A program made the translations under genes and the position numbers. Of a DNA stretch of 64,000 bases, positions 9,206-18,321 are shown one piece after another; within the stretch, counting starts at the first letter, position 1; each line of letters starts with the position of its first letter. Below the pieces are notes generated by a model that was given only the letters and a program-made list of their open reading frames with translations, did no database searches and was not told where the DNA came from. Origin of the DNA: an uncultured Ruminococcus sp. (GTDB lineage: Bacteria > Bacillota > Clostridia > Oscillospirales > Acutalibacteraceae); NCBI GenBank assembly GCA_902762375.1, contig CACWNY010000003.1, positions 19,491 through 83,490 of the forward strand, read 5' to 3'.

Positions 9206-9303
9206 GCCAATGTCATCAACTTAAGAGTGTCATTCCGAACATAGTGAGGAATCTTAATAAGATTCTTCGTCGCTTTCGCTCCTCAGAATGACAGCAATAT
9301 ATT
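9206..9303 (+). mobile_element. MITE-like palindromic element, partial
   Basis: It begins CCAATGTCATCAACTTAAGAG and contains GTCATTCCGAAC...CTCCTCAGAATGACAGC, like the copies at 7199 and 61281, with a few substitutions. No clear flanking duplication is visible, so its edges are approximate. Confidence 0.65.
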
Positions 9304-9556
9304 AGCTCAACGGTGAGATTTTATCAATAATTACGAATTACGCATTACGAATTACGCATTATCAAAATTTGCTTACGCAAATTTTGTTTGGAATTTTTAT
9401 TCATTAAAGGGCTTCGCCCTTTAAAATCCCACAAGGGGCTGCCGCCCCTTGACCCTGCCCACTTTTTGAAAAAAGTGGACAAAAACTTTTAATTGTCACA
9501 GCTCAACGGTGGGATTTTATCAATAATTACGAATTACGCATTACGAATTACGCATT
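9304..9556. repeat. Mosaic repeat bracketed by 57-bp direct repeats
   Basis: A 57-base block beginning AGCTCAACGGTG and ending in ACGAATTACGCATT is present at 9304-9360 and again at 9500-9556 with one mismatch. Between them lies a reverse-oriented mosaic repeat with the AAATTTGC, CTTCGCCCTT, GGGGCTGCCGCCCC and AGTGGACAAAA modules. The right block supplies the final codons and stop of the fumarase beta gene. Confidence 0.85.
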
Positions 9557-10098
9557 GTTCTGTATTTCAGAGGTTCAGTTTTGTAGATGTTATTTCCCAT
9601 GCTGTCGATAACGACAATACAAGGAAATTTTTCCACAGTATAACGGCGGATAGCCTCTGTACCCAAATCTTCATAGCAAAGGATTTCTTCAGCTTTGATA
9701 CTTTTGGCAATCAGTGCGGCGGCACCGCCGATAGCGGCAAAGTAGACACAGTGATTTTTCACCATAGCGTCTATAACCGCCTGACTTCTTGCTCCTTTGC
9801 CAATCATACCTTTAAGTCCCATATCCAGAAGTGTTGGTGTATACTTATCCATGCGGTAGCTTGATGTAGGACCTGCTGACCCGACAGTGTAGTTAGGTTT
9901 AGCTGGTGAAGGACCTACATAATAGATAACTTCTCCGTTGATATCAACGGGGAGGTTTTCTTTTTTTTGAGCCAGTTCGTAAAGTCGTTTGTGGGCAGCG
10001 TCACGACCTGTTATCAAAGTACCTGTTAATAATACGCTGTCGCCTGCGTGTAAGGTGTCGATAATTTCATCAGTCAAAGGTAAGGTAATTTCTTTCAT
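9541..10098 (-). CDS. Fumarate hydratase class I, beta subunit (Fe-S hydro-lyase)
   Basis: This 185-residue protein is the C-terminal-type subunit of the two-chain, oxygen-sensitive [4Fe-4S] fumarase/tartrate dehydratase family. Family landmarks are GRDAAHKRL, YYVGPSPAKP, GSAGPTSSYRMD and MIGKGARS. With the alpha subunit encoded just upstream it would interconvert fumarate and malate in the cytoplasm. The gene starts 15 bases after the alpha gene, so the two are co-transcribed and probably coupled. The last residues (TMRNS) are written by the flanking ACGAATTACGCATT repeat, so the natural C-terminus may have been replaced. L-tartrate dehydratase is a less likely alternative. Confidence 0.9.
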   Translation of the reverse strand: MKEITLPLTDEIIDTLHAGDSVLLTGTLITGRDAAHKRLYELAQKKENLPVDINGEVIYYVGPSPAKPNYTVGSAGPTSSYRMDKYTPTLLDMGLKGMIGKGARSQAVIDAMVKNHCVYFAAIGGAAALIAKSIKAEEILCYEDLGTEAIRRYTVEKFPCIVVIDSMGNNIYKTEPLKYRTMRNS

Positions 10099-10113
10099 GG
10101 TGTGAACCTCCGT

Positions 10114-10965
10114 TTAAATGATTGCGGTTTTGTGTCTTGCACAGTGACAGCAGATATTTACCGCTACAGGCATTCCTGCGATATGGGTAGGATAAGTTTC
10201 GATGTTTACGCCCAGAGCGGTACTATTTCCGCCAAGACCTGCAGGACCGAACCCCATTTTATTGATTTCTTGCAGGAGATGATTTTCCATCTGAGCATAA
10301 CGGCTGTCAGGATTGCTGGTGTTTATGGGACGGAAAGTTGCCTTTTTGGCAAGTAAGGCACACTGTTCAAAAGTACCGCCAATCCCCACACCGACAACCA
10401 TCGGCGGACAGGGATTAGGACCTGCTTTTTCGACAGTTTCCAGAATGAAGTCAATGACACCCTGTTCTCCATAGGACGGAGTAAGCATTTTTATTGCAGA
10501 CATATTTTCACTGCCAAACCCTTTTCCGCCTACTGTAAATTTGATAGTATCACCTGCAACAATATCGGTATGGATAACAGCAGGGGTATTATCTTTGGTA
10601 TTTATTCTGTCAAAAACAGGGTCGCTGACAACGGATTTTCGGAGATAGCCGTCACAGTAAGCCTGACGGACACCTTCTTCCACAGCGTCTTTAAAGTTAC
10701 CGCCGTCAATGACAACTTTATCCCCGTATTCTACAAATAACACCGACATTCCTGTGTCCTGACAAAGTGGAAGTTGTTCATTTTTAGCGATTTCGTTATT
10801 TTCCAGCAGTTGGGAGAGTACCTGTTTTCCTACTGGGGACTGTTCTTTTTGCCATGCGTTTTGCAAAGCGTCTGTGATATCCGTACCGATAAAAAAGTTA
10901 CAGTCCATAAATAATTTTTTTACGGTCTGTGTAATTTCCTGTGCGTTGATTATTCTGATATTCAT
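10114..10965 (-). CDS. Fumarate hydratase class I, alpha subunit
   Basis: This 283-residue protein matches the Fe-S-binding subunit of two-chain class I fumarases. Likely cluster cysteines are seen in LCQDTGM (C68), GPNPCPPMVVG and the C-terminal ICCHCARH. The segment GSENMSAIKMLTPS is characteristic of the family. It heads a two-gene operon with the beta subunit. A promoter with a 17-bp spacer lies about 35 bases upstream. Tartrate dehydratase uses the same fold, but fumarase is the commoner role in fermentative Clostridia. Confidence 0.92.
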   Translation of the reverse strand: MNIRIINAQEITQTVKKLFMDCNFFIGTDITDALQNAWQKEQSPVGKQVLSQLLENNEIAKNEQLPLCQDTGMSVLFVEYGDKVVIDGGNFKDAVEEGVRQAYCDGYLRKSVVSDPVFDRINTKDNTPAVIHTDIVAGDTIKFTVGGKGFGSENMSAIKMLTPSYGEQGVIDFILETVEKAGPNPCPPMVVGVGIGGTFEQCALLAKKATFRPINTSNPDSRYAQMENHLLQEINKMGFGPAGLGGNSTALGVNIETYPTHIAGMPVAVNICCHCARHKTAII

Positions 10966-10998
10966 GATTTATCCCTCTTAATTGCAGTTTACCGAATG

Positions 10999-11027
10999 AT
11001 TATAATATAGATTGTCTGATATTGCAA
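10999..11027 (-). promoter_or_regulatory. Promoter for the fumarase operon
   Basis: On the minus strand TTGCAA (11022-11027) and TATAAT (10999-11004) are separated by 17 bases, and the -10 lies about 35 bases before the alpha-subunit start. The rest of the 525-base divergent region 10966-11490 is AT-rich, and I see no further gene in it. Confidence 0.75.
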
Positions 11028-11370
11028 GACAGAAAATAAGTGATGGAATATTGAGGGAGTTTCGGAAAAAGTAACAAAAATGTAAACAATTATACAGCAT
11101 ATAGCATAAAACAATGTTAATAAATCTTTGCGAATTGTGGGAAAATCGGAAAAATCAATCATAAAAGTAATTTTGCACAAAAAAATAAAACAAATTTGTA
11201 ACAGATATTTCGTGTATGTAATTTAAATTTGACAGATTGCACATAAATTTCTTTATCCATCTGCTAAAAAAAGCGGTCATTTGGGGATTTTACAGGGGAA
11301 AATCGGGTATTTTTGTGAAAAAAATACAATTTTATTGTTAATGTGCACAAAAAATGACATTTATTTTTAT

Positions 11371-11398
11371 TTGACTTGTCCTACGAAATTGTTATAAT
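11371..11398 (+). promoter_or_regulatory. Promoter for the 3D-domain wall protein
   Basis: TTGACT at 11371-11376 and TATAAT at 11393-11398 are separated by 16 bases. A short GTATAC...GTATAC hairpin follows in the roughly 90-base leader. I looked for the c-di-AMP (ydaO) riboswitch often upstream of such genes and did not recognise it. Confidence 0.75.
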
Positions 11399-11490
11399 AC
11401 CGTTTGTAACATATTTTTAACCAAAATTTCTTTTTTGTATACGAATACGGCAGTATACCAAAAAAAGGAAAAGTTAAGGAGAATTTATCT

Positions 11491-12873
11491 ATGTTTATCA
11501 CAGATACTTCAAACGGAAATAAAACAAAATCAGCGTTTCAGCGTGGTATGGTAACTTTGCTGATGAGTGCCATTTTACTGACTTCGGCGTTTTCGGTAGG
11601 AGCGTTGAATAAAACGGCGGTTATCAATGCTGACGGTGAAACGATGACGGTCAATACCATGACCACCGATACCAAAGAAATTCTTGCCAATGCCGATATC
11701 AAAGTAGGCAAGAACGATAAAGTCACAACAACAGAAGATAACGGTGTAATTACCATCAACATTGCCAGAGCATTTACAGTATATACCGATATCAACGGTA
11801 CAAAGACGGCTTACAGTGTCACAGGCGGTACAGTCGGTGAATTGGTAGACAATGCAGGCGTGACCGTTACCGAAAATCATATTGTCATTCCCAATAAGAC
11901 CACACAGCTTAAAGAAAATATGACCGTCAAGGTAGCTGAATACCGTACAGTCAGCATTACCGTAGACAATAAAACTGTGACAGAAAGAGTACCTGTCGGT
12001 ACAGTTAAAAAAGCACTGGAATATCTGGACATCAAATTAAGTAAGAACGATGTTGTCAGTTGTGATGTAGAAGAAGCAGTTACGGACGGTATGGAAATTC
12101 AGGTAACAAGGGTCAGCTACAGAGAAGTAACCACTCTGGAAAAAATCGCTTTTGAGAGTGAAACGGTTTATTCTGATAAGCTGGAAAAAGGTAAGAAAAA
12201 AGTAAGCACTAAAGGTGTAGACGGTGAAGTTCGCAATATTGTCAGACAGACACTGGTAAGTGGTGTAGTGGTTGATGCAGAGTATATCAGTTATGAAGTT
12301 GTCAAAGAGGCAGTCAATGAAGTCGTTACTGTCGGTACGAAAGAAACCGCTACTGAACCTGCTACCGAAAAGGCAACTTCTCAAAAACAGAAAACAACCA
12401 AAACAACTACTAAATCTGAAACCGCTCAAACAATAACCAACGAAAATAATGACTATGACTACAATGATTACAATGACGATAACGACAGTACAGAAACTGA
12501 TGATTACGATTATTCCTCATTCCCGACAAAAAATGTCGGAGGAAATGTTTTCTATGACGAAAATGGTAACGCTGTTTCCTATACGGCTTGTTATCAGGGA
12601 ACGGGTACAGCTTATACTGCTCCTTATGGTTCTTTGACAGCAACAGGAAATCTTGCTTGTGTAGGCGGTGTTGCAGTCAACCCCAACATCATTCCTTACG
12701 GTTCAAAACTTTATATCGTATCTGATGATGGTTTTGTTTACGGCTATGCCACTGCGATTGATACGGGCGGTGCATTGATGGACGGCAGAGTACTTGTTGA
12801 TGTGTTCTATAACACCGAAGATGAATGTTATGAGTTCGGTCGCCGTGATGTAACTGTCTATGTGCTTGACTAA
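11491..12873 (+). CDS. Secreted cell-wall protein with DUF348 repeats, G5 and 3D domains
   Basis: This 460-residue protein has a signal or anchor segment at about residues 20-40 (MVTLLMSAILLTSAFSVGA). Two or three ubiquitin-like DUF348 modules follow to about residue 205, then a G5 domain (about 208-285), an acidic, threonine- and asparagine-rich linker (about 290-345) and a C-terminal 3D domain. The 3D signature aspartates are seen in AIDTGGALMDGRVLVDVF. This is the RpfB/YabE/YocH-like architecture, in which the 3D domain acts as a murein-lytic transglycosylase fold. It should act outside the membrane in wall remodelling. Ribosome site AAGGAG lies just before the ATG. Confidence 0.9.
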   Translation: MFITDTSNGNKTKSAFQRGMVTLLMSAILLTSAFSVGALNKTAVINADGETMTVNTMTTDTKEILANADIKVGKNDKVTTTEDNGVITINIARAFTVYTDINGTKTAYSVTGGTVGELVDNAGVTVTENHIVIPNKTTQLKENMTVKVAEYRTVSITVDNKTVTERVPVGTVKKALEYLDIKLSKNDVVSCDVEEAVTDGMEIQVTRVSYREVTTLEKIAFESETVYSDKLEKGKKKVSTKGVDGEVRNIVRQTLVSGVVVDAEYISYEVVKEAVNEVVTVGTKETATEPATEKATSQKQKTTKTTTKSETAQTITNENNDYDYNDYNDDNDSTETDDYDYSSFPTKNVGGNVFYDENGNAVSYTACYQGTGTAYTAPYGSLTATGNLACVGGVAVNPNIIPYGSKLYIVSDDGFVYGYATAIDTGGALMDGRVLVDVFYNTEDECYEFGRRDVTVYVLD

Positions 12874-12876
12874 TAA

Positions 12877-13057
12877 TGCGTAATTCGTAATGCGTAATTA
12901 TAAAATTCCATCGTTGAGCTGTGACAATCAAAAGTTTTTGTCCACTTTTTTCAAAAAGTGGTGGGGTTCAGGGGCAAAGCCCCTGATGGGATTTTTAAGG
13001 GCAACGCCCTTAAACTCCCCAAATTCAAAACAAAATTTGCGTAAGCAAATTTTGATA
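12877..13057 (+). repeat. Mosaic repeat with ACGAATTACGCATT-type end
   Basis: It begins with the AATGCGTAATTCGTAATGCG block (the reverse of the block at 9304), then CGTTGAGCTGTGACAATC and the GTCCACTTTTTTC, GGGGCAAAGCCCC, AAGGGCAACGCCCTT and AAATTTGCGTAAGCAAATTT modules in forward orientation. It starts immediately after the 3D-protein stop codon. Confidence 0.85.
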
Positions 13058-13100
13058 TAACATCACCTCAATTAACCCTCGAAAAGTATTTGCTTATTAT

Positions 13101-13147
13101 AACAAACAGAGCACCCTGAATGTAATCAGAGTGCTTTGTTTGTTTTT
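13101..13147. terminator. Bidirectional terminator between convergent genes
   Basis: AACAAACAGAGCAC and GTGCTTTGTTTGTT can pair around a short inner stem, with A-rich and T-rich flanks. It sits between the end of the 3D-protein transcript and the end of the convergent nuclease gene. Confidence 0.7.
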
Positions 13148-13150
13148 TTC

Positions 13151-14038
13151 TTAATTTGAGGTTTTCATAAATTCTTCAACTGTCATATTAGCTTGTTCCG
13201 CAGCTTGTGCGGGAGTGATAATCTTCTTCTTTACAAGGTCGGTAAGCGTTGTAAGTATACCTGCTTGAATATCTTCTTCTCGTCTTTCATTTCTACCTCT
13301 TTCATAAGCCTCTTCCATCATTGTGTTATAGTCATACAACCACTTCTGTCGGGTATTGTATTCCATACGCTTCTGTTCGTCAGCACTGATTTCTTCCAGA
13401 ACATCATAAGCTCTTTTAATATATACATTTTCTTGTGCAGGCATTTTAAGTTCACTCCTGTTCTTTGCTCGGATAAATTTTACCCAATCATATAAGTCAG
13501 TTTTATCGTCTACGACAGGTAATTTCGGCAGTTCGACAATGTGTATTTCTAGAATATCCGTGTACCTGATATGTTCCGTATCTTCCGTAATATGATACAC
13601 TGTATGAAAACGATTTGTTTTCTTGATATAATTGAAATCCAGAATACTTATTCCCACACATTTTTTCAGATTACTGTATCTCTTATTGACACCAACCTGT
13701 TCCACCAACATTTTTGAAAGATAAAATGTACTTCTGTCTGCCCACGAGGACATATAGGCAAGCTGTATTTCAATATTGATTTCCGTAGTGTCATTCATTG
13801 TCAGTCTGACATCAAGAATACTCTGCTTGTCGTCTTCATGCACTCTCGGAAGATTGGTATTTAACAGTACTGTTGATTGGATATCTGTATCTTTTATATT
13901 CAGTACAGCACTGAGAAATCCTTTTCTTACCATTTCGTCACGCATAATTTCTTTAAAAACAAAATCAACTTTTGGCAACATAATAAATTTTTCTTCGGGT
14001 GTTGTGTTTTTCATACTGAAAATCTCATTTTCATACAT
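13151..14038 (-). CDS. Rpn family PD-(D/E)XK nuclease / 'transposase' protein
   Basis: This protein of about 295 residues fits the Rpn/PDDEXK_2 family (recombination-promoting nuclease, often labelled transposase). Landmarks are LPKVDFVFKEIM near the start, SILDVRLTMNDTTEINIEIQLAYMSSWADRSTFYLSKM (metal-site D, E and Q) and the C-terminal helical region ending in MTVEEFMKTSN. Such proteins may promote RecA-independent recombination; the precise role is not known. The start giving MYENEIFSM is preferred. In-frame ATGs upstream (to 14071) lack a better ribosome site. Single gene. Confidence 0.85.
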   Translation of the reverse strand: MYENEIFSMKNTTPEEKFIMLPKVDFVFKEIMRDEMVRKGFLSAVLNIKDTDIQSTVLLNTNLPRVHEDDKQSILDVRLTMNDTTEINIEIQLAYMSSWADRSTFYLSKMLVEQVGVNKRYSNLKKCVGISILDFNYIKKTNRFHTVYHITEDTEHIRYTDILEIHIVELPKLPVVDDKTDLYDWVKFIRAKNRSELKMPAQENVYIKRAYDVLEEISADEQKRMEYNTRQKWLYDYNTMMEEAYERGRNERREEDIQAGILTTLTDLVKKKIITPAQAAEQANMTVEEFMKTSN

Positions 14039-14233
14039 CTTAATCACCATCTTCATTTTCAATAATATCATATGCTAATCATACACTGATTTTATGGATT
14101 TATCAACGGTAATTTCATACAAAATATCAATATGTTTTTCGGCAATCTTACGGTTATTATCGAAAAATCCATCTGAACGATTAGGAATTGTTTTCCAAAA
14201 GAGAATAATAAGGAATAAAATTATAACCATTTG

Positions 14234-14280
14234 TCATTTTGAGGAGCAGCGACGAGAAATCTTTTGTAAGATTCCTCACT
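14234..14280 (-). repeat. Truncated MITE-like remnant
   Basis: GTCATTTTGAGGAGCAGCGA and AAGATTCCTCACT correspond to the inner part of the GTCATTCCGAAC element in reverse. Both ends are missing. The surrounding 14072-14330 has no convincing gene. Confidence 0.5.
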
Positions 14281-14334
14281 AGAAAAAACTCCATTAAGAT
14301 TATGTGGATTTTCTGTTTTAGAAAAACATATCTC

Positions 14335-14376
14335 ATAGATATATCATTTTCTTGTGAAAAATGATATATCTTTTTG
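14335..14376 (+). terminator. Long AT-rich hairpin with T-tract
   Basis: GATATATCATTTT and AAAAATGATATATC pair around CTTGTG and are followed by TTTTT. It could end an unseen transcript or insulate the promoter just downstream. Confidence 0.45.
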
Positions 14377-14388
14377 AAAAAATGGGCA

Positions 14389-14418
14389 TTGTAAGATGAT
14401 TTTATCGTATGATATAAT
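14389..14418 (+). promoter_or_regulatory. Promoter for the BspA-like gene
   Basis: TTGTAA (14389-14394) and TATAAT (14413-14418) have an 18-base spacer, about 110 bases before the start codon. Confidence 0.55.
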
Positions 14419-14530
14419 ACACTTGTAATCAAAATTACTTGTATTCTTGTTTTGGCAAAATAGCATTTTGTCATTATGCAAAAACAAACAGAATAACAAC
14501 TTACATTTTTATGATGGGAGAGGATTCATA

Positions 14531-16578
14531 ATGAAAACAGGCAAAAAAGTTCTCACGCTGATGTTGGCTTGTGCTATGGTGACAAGTACGGCTTATATGT
14601 CTTACAGCGTTGTGGACAATGCAACAGTTAAACTACATCTGACGGCTGGGAGTACACAGTCAATAGTAACGGTACAGCTACAATTACAGGTTACAGTAAA
14701 AAAAGTGGAGATTTAATTATTCCTAATACCGTTGATGGTAAAACAGTTACAGAGATAGGAAAACAGGCTTTTCGAAATAAAACAGGTTACCAAAATTTAA
14801 CTGTACCAGGTACAGTTAAACTGATTGGTGTAGAAGCTTTTAGTGGTTGTACAGGTTTACGAAGTATTGATATTCAAAACGGTGTTGAAACTATAGGAAA
14901 GAGAGCTTTTTCTGGTTGTATAGGCTTGAACAGTATTAATATTCAAGAAGGTGTTAAAACAATTGAAAGTATTGCTTTTTCTGATTGTACAGCACTGACA
15001 AGCGTAAAGTTACCTGATAGTGTGGAAACAATAGGAAGTATAGACGATTACTTTTCATCTGATGGTGTTTTTTATGGATGTTCGAAATTAACAACGGTAA
15101 CACTTGGTAAAAATCTTACTACAATTGGTAGTGGTACTTTCAAAAAATGTACTAAACTCTCCACTGTAGAATTTGCTGGTCAAAATATTGCGGAAATCGG
15201 ACATTCGGCTTTTGCAGAAACTGCATTAGAAAATATTGTTATTCCTAATAAAGTTAAAGAAATAAGAGAGCATACTTTTGAATATTGCAAAAGTCTTTCA
15301 AGCGTTACTTTTCCCGAAAATCTCGAAACTATCGATGAAACAAGTTTTATAGGTTGTAGTGTATTAACAAATATCAAAATTCCTGATAAAGTAACTTCTA
15401 TAGGAAGCAAAGCTTTTGAAGATTGTACTTCTTTGGAAAATGTTCAATTTGGTCATTCTGTTGAAATAATAGGTGACGGTGCATTCGCGAATACTAAAGT
15501 TAAGAGTATCATCTTACCAGATGGTTTAAAGGATATCGGTGATGGATTTTTGGTTGGAATTTTTGAGGGTTGTAAAGAATTGAAAACAGTAGTATTCCAG
15601 AGTAGTGAAGATACGGAATTTACAAATATTCCATCAAGAATGTTTAAGGATTGCACAAATCTTACAGATGTAAATATTTTAGCTACGGTAACAACAATTG
15701 AGAGCAGTGCGTTTGCAAATTGTACATCTTTAGAAAGTATTATTCTTCCTGAAAGTGTAACAGTTATTGAAAACTTCGCTTTTGGTAATTGTACTTCTTT
15801 GAAAAAAATTGTTATTCCTGAAAGCGTTACAAACATAACAGGTGGTAGGTGGAGTAGTTCGTTTGACGGACACAGTGATGAACTTACTATTTACGGTTAC
15901 ACAGGAACAAGAGCAGAAAATTACGCAAACGAAGAGAATATTAAATTTGTAGCTTTAGACGGACATATCCACGAAAGTGAAACATATATTACAGAGGCTA
16001 CTTGTGAAGACGGCGGAATGAAAATTACAAGATGTAAGATTTGTGGTCATCTTGAACTTGAAAAAACTGAATACATCGCCCCTAAAGGACACAAAAACCT
16101 TACTGTAACAAAAGAACCTACCTGCACAGAAAACGGAGAAAAAACAGGTACTTGTTCAGATTGCGGTAAAACTGTTACAGAGATTATTCCTGCATTAGGT
16201 CATAGCTGGAGTGAGTGGACTGTAGACCCCGATAACGATAAACAAGAAGTAAGAATTTGTGCAAACTGTGGTGAAAAAGAATACAGAGATATTGATACAC
16301 CTGTACTACCTACAGACCCCACACCTGTGCCACCTACAGACCCCACACCTGTGCCACCTACAGACCCCACACCTGTACCACCTACAGAACTCCCTACATT
16401 CGACCCTATTCCTGAACCCACACCAGCTCCTACACAAGAACCTACAACAGACCCTCGACCTGATGGCAAAGTTGTAGATACTGGGGCAACAGCACCATTG
16501 ATGGCTGTATTTACACTTATAGCGTCCTCTGTTTCAGTAGCGTTGCTGAAAAAACGCAGAAAAAATGACACAGATTAA
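14531..16578 (+). pseudogene. BspA-like leucine-rich-repeat surface protein, single-base frameshift
   Basis: The gene starts at 14531 behind GGGAGAGG and encodes a signal peptide (KVLTLMLACAMVTSTAYMS). The frame then runs out at 14716. From about 14630 the next frame continues TSDGWEYTVNSNGTATITG, the canonical start of LRR_5/BspA proteins, and stays open to 16578. Restoring one base in the run at about 14629-14632 (GTTAAACTACA) would give one protein of about 680 residues. Some 10-12 LRR_5 repeats follow, then two CxxC-type modules (about 15960-16300), a PTDPTPVP repeat stalk and a C-terminal DTG-membrane helix-KKRRK anchor. It is probably wall- or membrane-anchored. Sequencing error, phase variation and real decay cannot be separated here. 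Confidence 0.82.
16310..16387 (+). repeat. Three tandem 24-bp units encoding a PTDPTPVP stalk
   Basis: The unit CCTACAGACCCCACACCTGT recurs three times with near identity, producing PTDPTPVP repeats in the wall-spanning stalk. Such runs change copy number easily. Confidence 0.85.
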
Positions 16579-16630
16579 TTCACCAAAAACTTTTATTTGA
16601 TTTTCTCAATAATATATTGGATTTTTCCAG

Positions 16631-16672
16631 AAAAGCCGTACTGCTATAAATGAGGTACGGCTTTTGCTTTTT
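16631..16672 (+). terminator. Intrinsic terminator after the BspA-like gene
   Basis: AAAAGCCGTAC and GTACGGCTTTT form an 11-bp stem, followed by a T-rich stretch. Confidence 0.8.
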
Positions 16673-16766
16673 GAAAAAATGTTCAATGATGGTTTATCAC
16701 AAACATATCCGTTGTAACAGAAAAAGTCTTATAATGATACCATAAAATCAAGGTGGTGGTTGATTT

Positions 16767-17543
16767 ATGGTAAGAGGACAATTTACACATAAAACAGATA
16801 AATCACAAATTTCCACAACAGATATTTTAGGGGTAAATATTGCCGACATCAATATCAGGCAACTGACAGATTTTACCATGAAAAATCTGGAAAATTTGAA
16901 AGGTGATTATCTTTGTGTGTCGAATGTGCATACTACCGTTACCGCCTATGAAGATGAAGTTTACCGCAATATTCAGAACAGCGGTATTATGGCAATTCCT
17001 GACGGCAATCCTCTGGCGGTTGTGGGAAAAAAGCGTGGTTGTAAAAATATCGAACGCATTACAGGTATTGCTTACATGAGAAAAATTTTTGACATCAGCC
17101 GTGAAAAACATTACCGTCATTTTTTCTACGGCAGTACGCAGAATACATTGGATAAGATGTGCGAAAATCTGAAAAGAGAATATCCGTATCTGGATATTGC
17201 AGGAATGTACAGTCCGCCGTTTCGAAAACTTACCGATACGGAAAGTAGTCAGGTTATTGAATTGCTGAATAATGCCAATGCGGATTTTATCTGGATAGGT
17301 CTTGGAGCGATAAAACAGGAAATTTTTATGTGGGAAAATCAAGGTACGGTAAACAGTTTTATGATAGGTGTAGGAGCAGGGTTTGATTATCTGGCAGGAA
17401 ATATCAGACAGGCTCCGAAATTTATGCAACAGCATAGTCTGGAATGGCTTTTTCGATTGTGTCAGCAACCAAAACGGCTGCTTAAACGCTATCTTTACAC
17501 CAATACAAAATTTATATTGCATATCTGTAGGAAACAGGGGTAA
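16767..17543 (+). CDS. WecG/TagA/CpsF family glycosyltransferase
   Basis: This 258-residue protein matches the GT26 WecG/TagA family, which transfers N-acetylmannosamine or a related sugar to a lipid-linked GlcNAc in teichoic acid or polysaccharide synthesis. Landmarks are VSNVHTTVTAYED, IMAIPDGNPLAVVGKK, RITGIAYMRKIF, FYGSTQNTL, WIGLGAIKQEIFM and GVGAGFDYLAGNIRQAP. It acts at the inner face of the membrane. AGGTGG precedes the ATG. It opens the polysaccharide locus and is followed after 4 bases by an acyltransferase. Confidence 0.9.
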   Translation: MVRGQFTHKTDKSQISTTDILGVNIADINIRQLTDFTMKNLENLKGDYLCVSNVHTTVTAYEDEVYRNIQNSGIMAIPDGNPLAVVGKKRGCKNIERITGIAYMRKIFDISREKHYRHFFYGSTQNTLDKMCENLKREYPYLDIAGMYSPPFRKLTDTESSQVIELLNNANADFIWIGLGAIKQEIFMWENQGTVNSFMIGVGAGFDYLAGNIRQAPKFMQQHSLEWLFRLCQQPKRLLKRYLYTNTKFILHICRKQG

Positions 17544-17547
17544 GTCT

Positions 17548-18078
17548 ATGGGAATTATGCGACAACTTAAATTATTGCGGTGTAAAGTGATTGTCTTATG
17601 CAAGCATAATATTTCTATCGGGAGAAATTCCACTTTTGGCAGAGGTACAGTGTTGTGGTGTCCGAACCGTATGAAAATCGGTAATAATGTCTATATCGGA
17701 AAATACTGTACACTGGAAACCAATATTCTCATACAAGACAATGTGCTTATAGGCAACAATGTAGGGCTTATCGGTAAATATGACCACGATTATTCCCAAA
17801 TCGGAAAAACTATCAACAGTTCCTCATGGATAGGCGACAGCGATTATCAGTTCAAGGGCAAAAATCAGAAAATTATCATCGAAAATGATGTGTGGATAGG
17901 TTTTGGTGCGATAATTTTAAGCGGAGTAACCGTACATCGTGGAGCGATAGTCGGTTGTGGGAGCGTTGTCACAAAAGATATACCACCCTATGCTATAGCG
18001 GTCGGCAATCCCGCAAAAGTAATTAATTATCGTTTTTCACAGGAAGAAATCCAGCGACACGAAAAGTTACTTACCTGA
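17548..18078 (+). CDS. Hexapeptide-repeat acyltransferase (LbH, CatB/WbbJ-like)
   Basis: This 176-residue protein is built of left-handed beta-helix hexapeptide repeats (ISIGRNSTFGRGTVL, KIGNNVYIGKYCTL, DVWIGFGAIILSGVTVHRGAIVGCGSVVTKDIPPYAIAVGNPAKVI). This is the typical xenobiotic/O-acetyltransferase pattern. It probably acetylates a sugar of the surface polysaccharide. The start at 17548 is chosen because AGGGG lies at 17536-17540, overlapping the stop of the TagA-like gene. The open frame extends upstream, but only in the shadow of that gene. Confidence 0.85.
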   Translation: MGIMRQLKLLRCKVIVLCKHNISIGRNSTFGRGTVLWCPNRMKIGNNVYIGKYCTLETNILIQDNVLIGNNVGLIGKYDHDYSQIGKTINSSSWIGDSDYQFKGKNQKIIIENDVWIGFGAIILSGVTVHRGAIVGCGSVVTKDIPPYAIAVGNPAKVINYRFSQEEIQRHEKLLT

Positions 18079-18089
18079 GTGATTGAAAA

Positions 18090-18240
18090 TCAGATAGCTA
18101 TTTTCAAAATTTGCTGACGCAAATTTTGTTTTGATTTTTGGGAGTTTAAGGGCTTCGCCCTTAAAAATCCCACGAGGGGCTTTGCCCCTCGACCCCACCA
18201 CTTCCCCCAAAGTGGACAAAACTTTTAATTGTCATAGCCA
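18090..18240 (-). repeat. Mosaic repeat, reverse orientation
   Basis: The modules AAATTTGCTGACGCAAATTT, AAGGGCTTCGCCCTT, GAGGGGCTTTGCCCCTC and AGTGGACAAAACTTTTAATTG occur in that order. The hairpin loop module is changed (CTTCCCCCAAAG). It separates the first two polysaccharide genes from the next glycosyltransferase. Confidence 0.85.
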
Positions 18241-18321
18241 CAGGTTGTTTTTCTGTAATGACAGATTACGCATTTCGGGAAACAATTTCAACTGCTTTAT
18301 CAGGAAGTTATTATATTCAGA

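Noticed and set aside
10989..11180. 63-codon minus-strand frame upstream of fumarase
   Set aside because: AT-rich, overlaps the fumarase promoter, and lacks a ribosome site.
11200..11490. c-di-AMP (ydaO) riboswitch upstream of the 3D-domain gene
   Set aside because: The position would be typical, but I could not find the conserved stems, and the promoter at 11371 leaves only about 90 bases of leader.
16310..16387. Possible CRISPR-like array
   Set aside because: The repeated units are contiguous 24-bp coding repeats without spacers, encoding a proline-rich stalk.
16827..17633. 268-codon open frame on the minus strand
   Set aside because: It is fully antisense to the TagA-like gene, has no ribosome site, and reads as low-quality His/Phe/Ile-rich protein.
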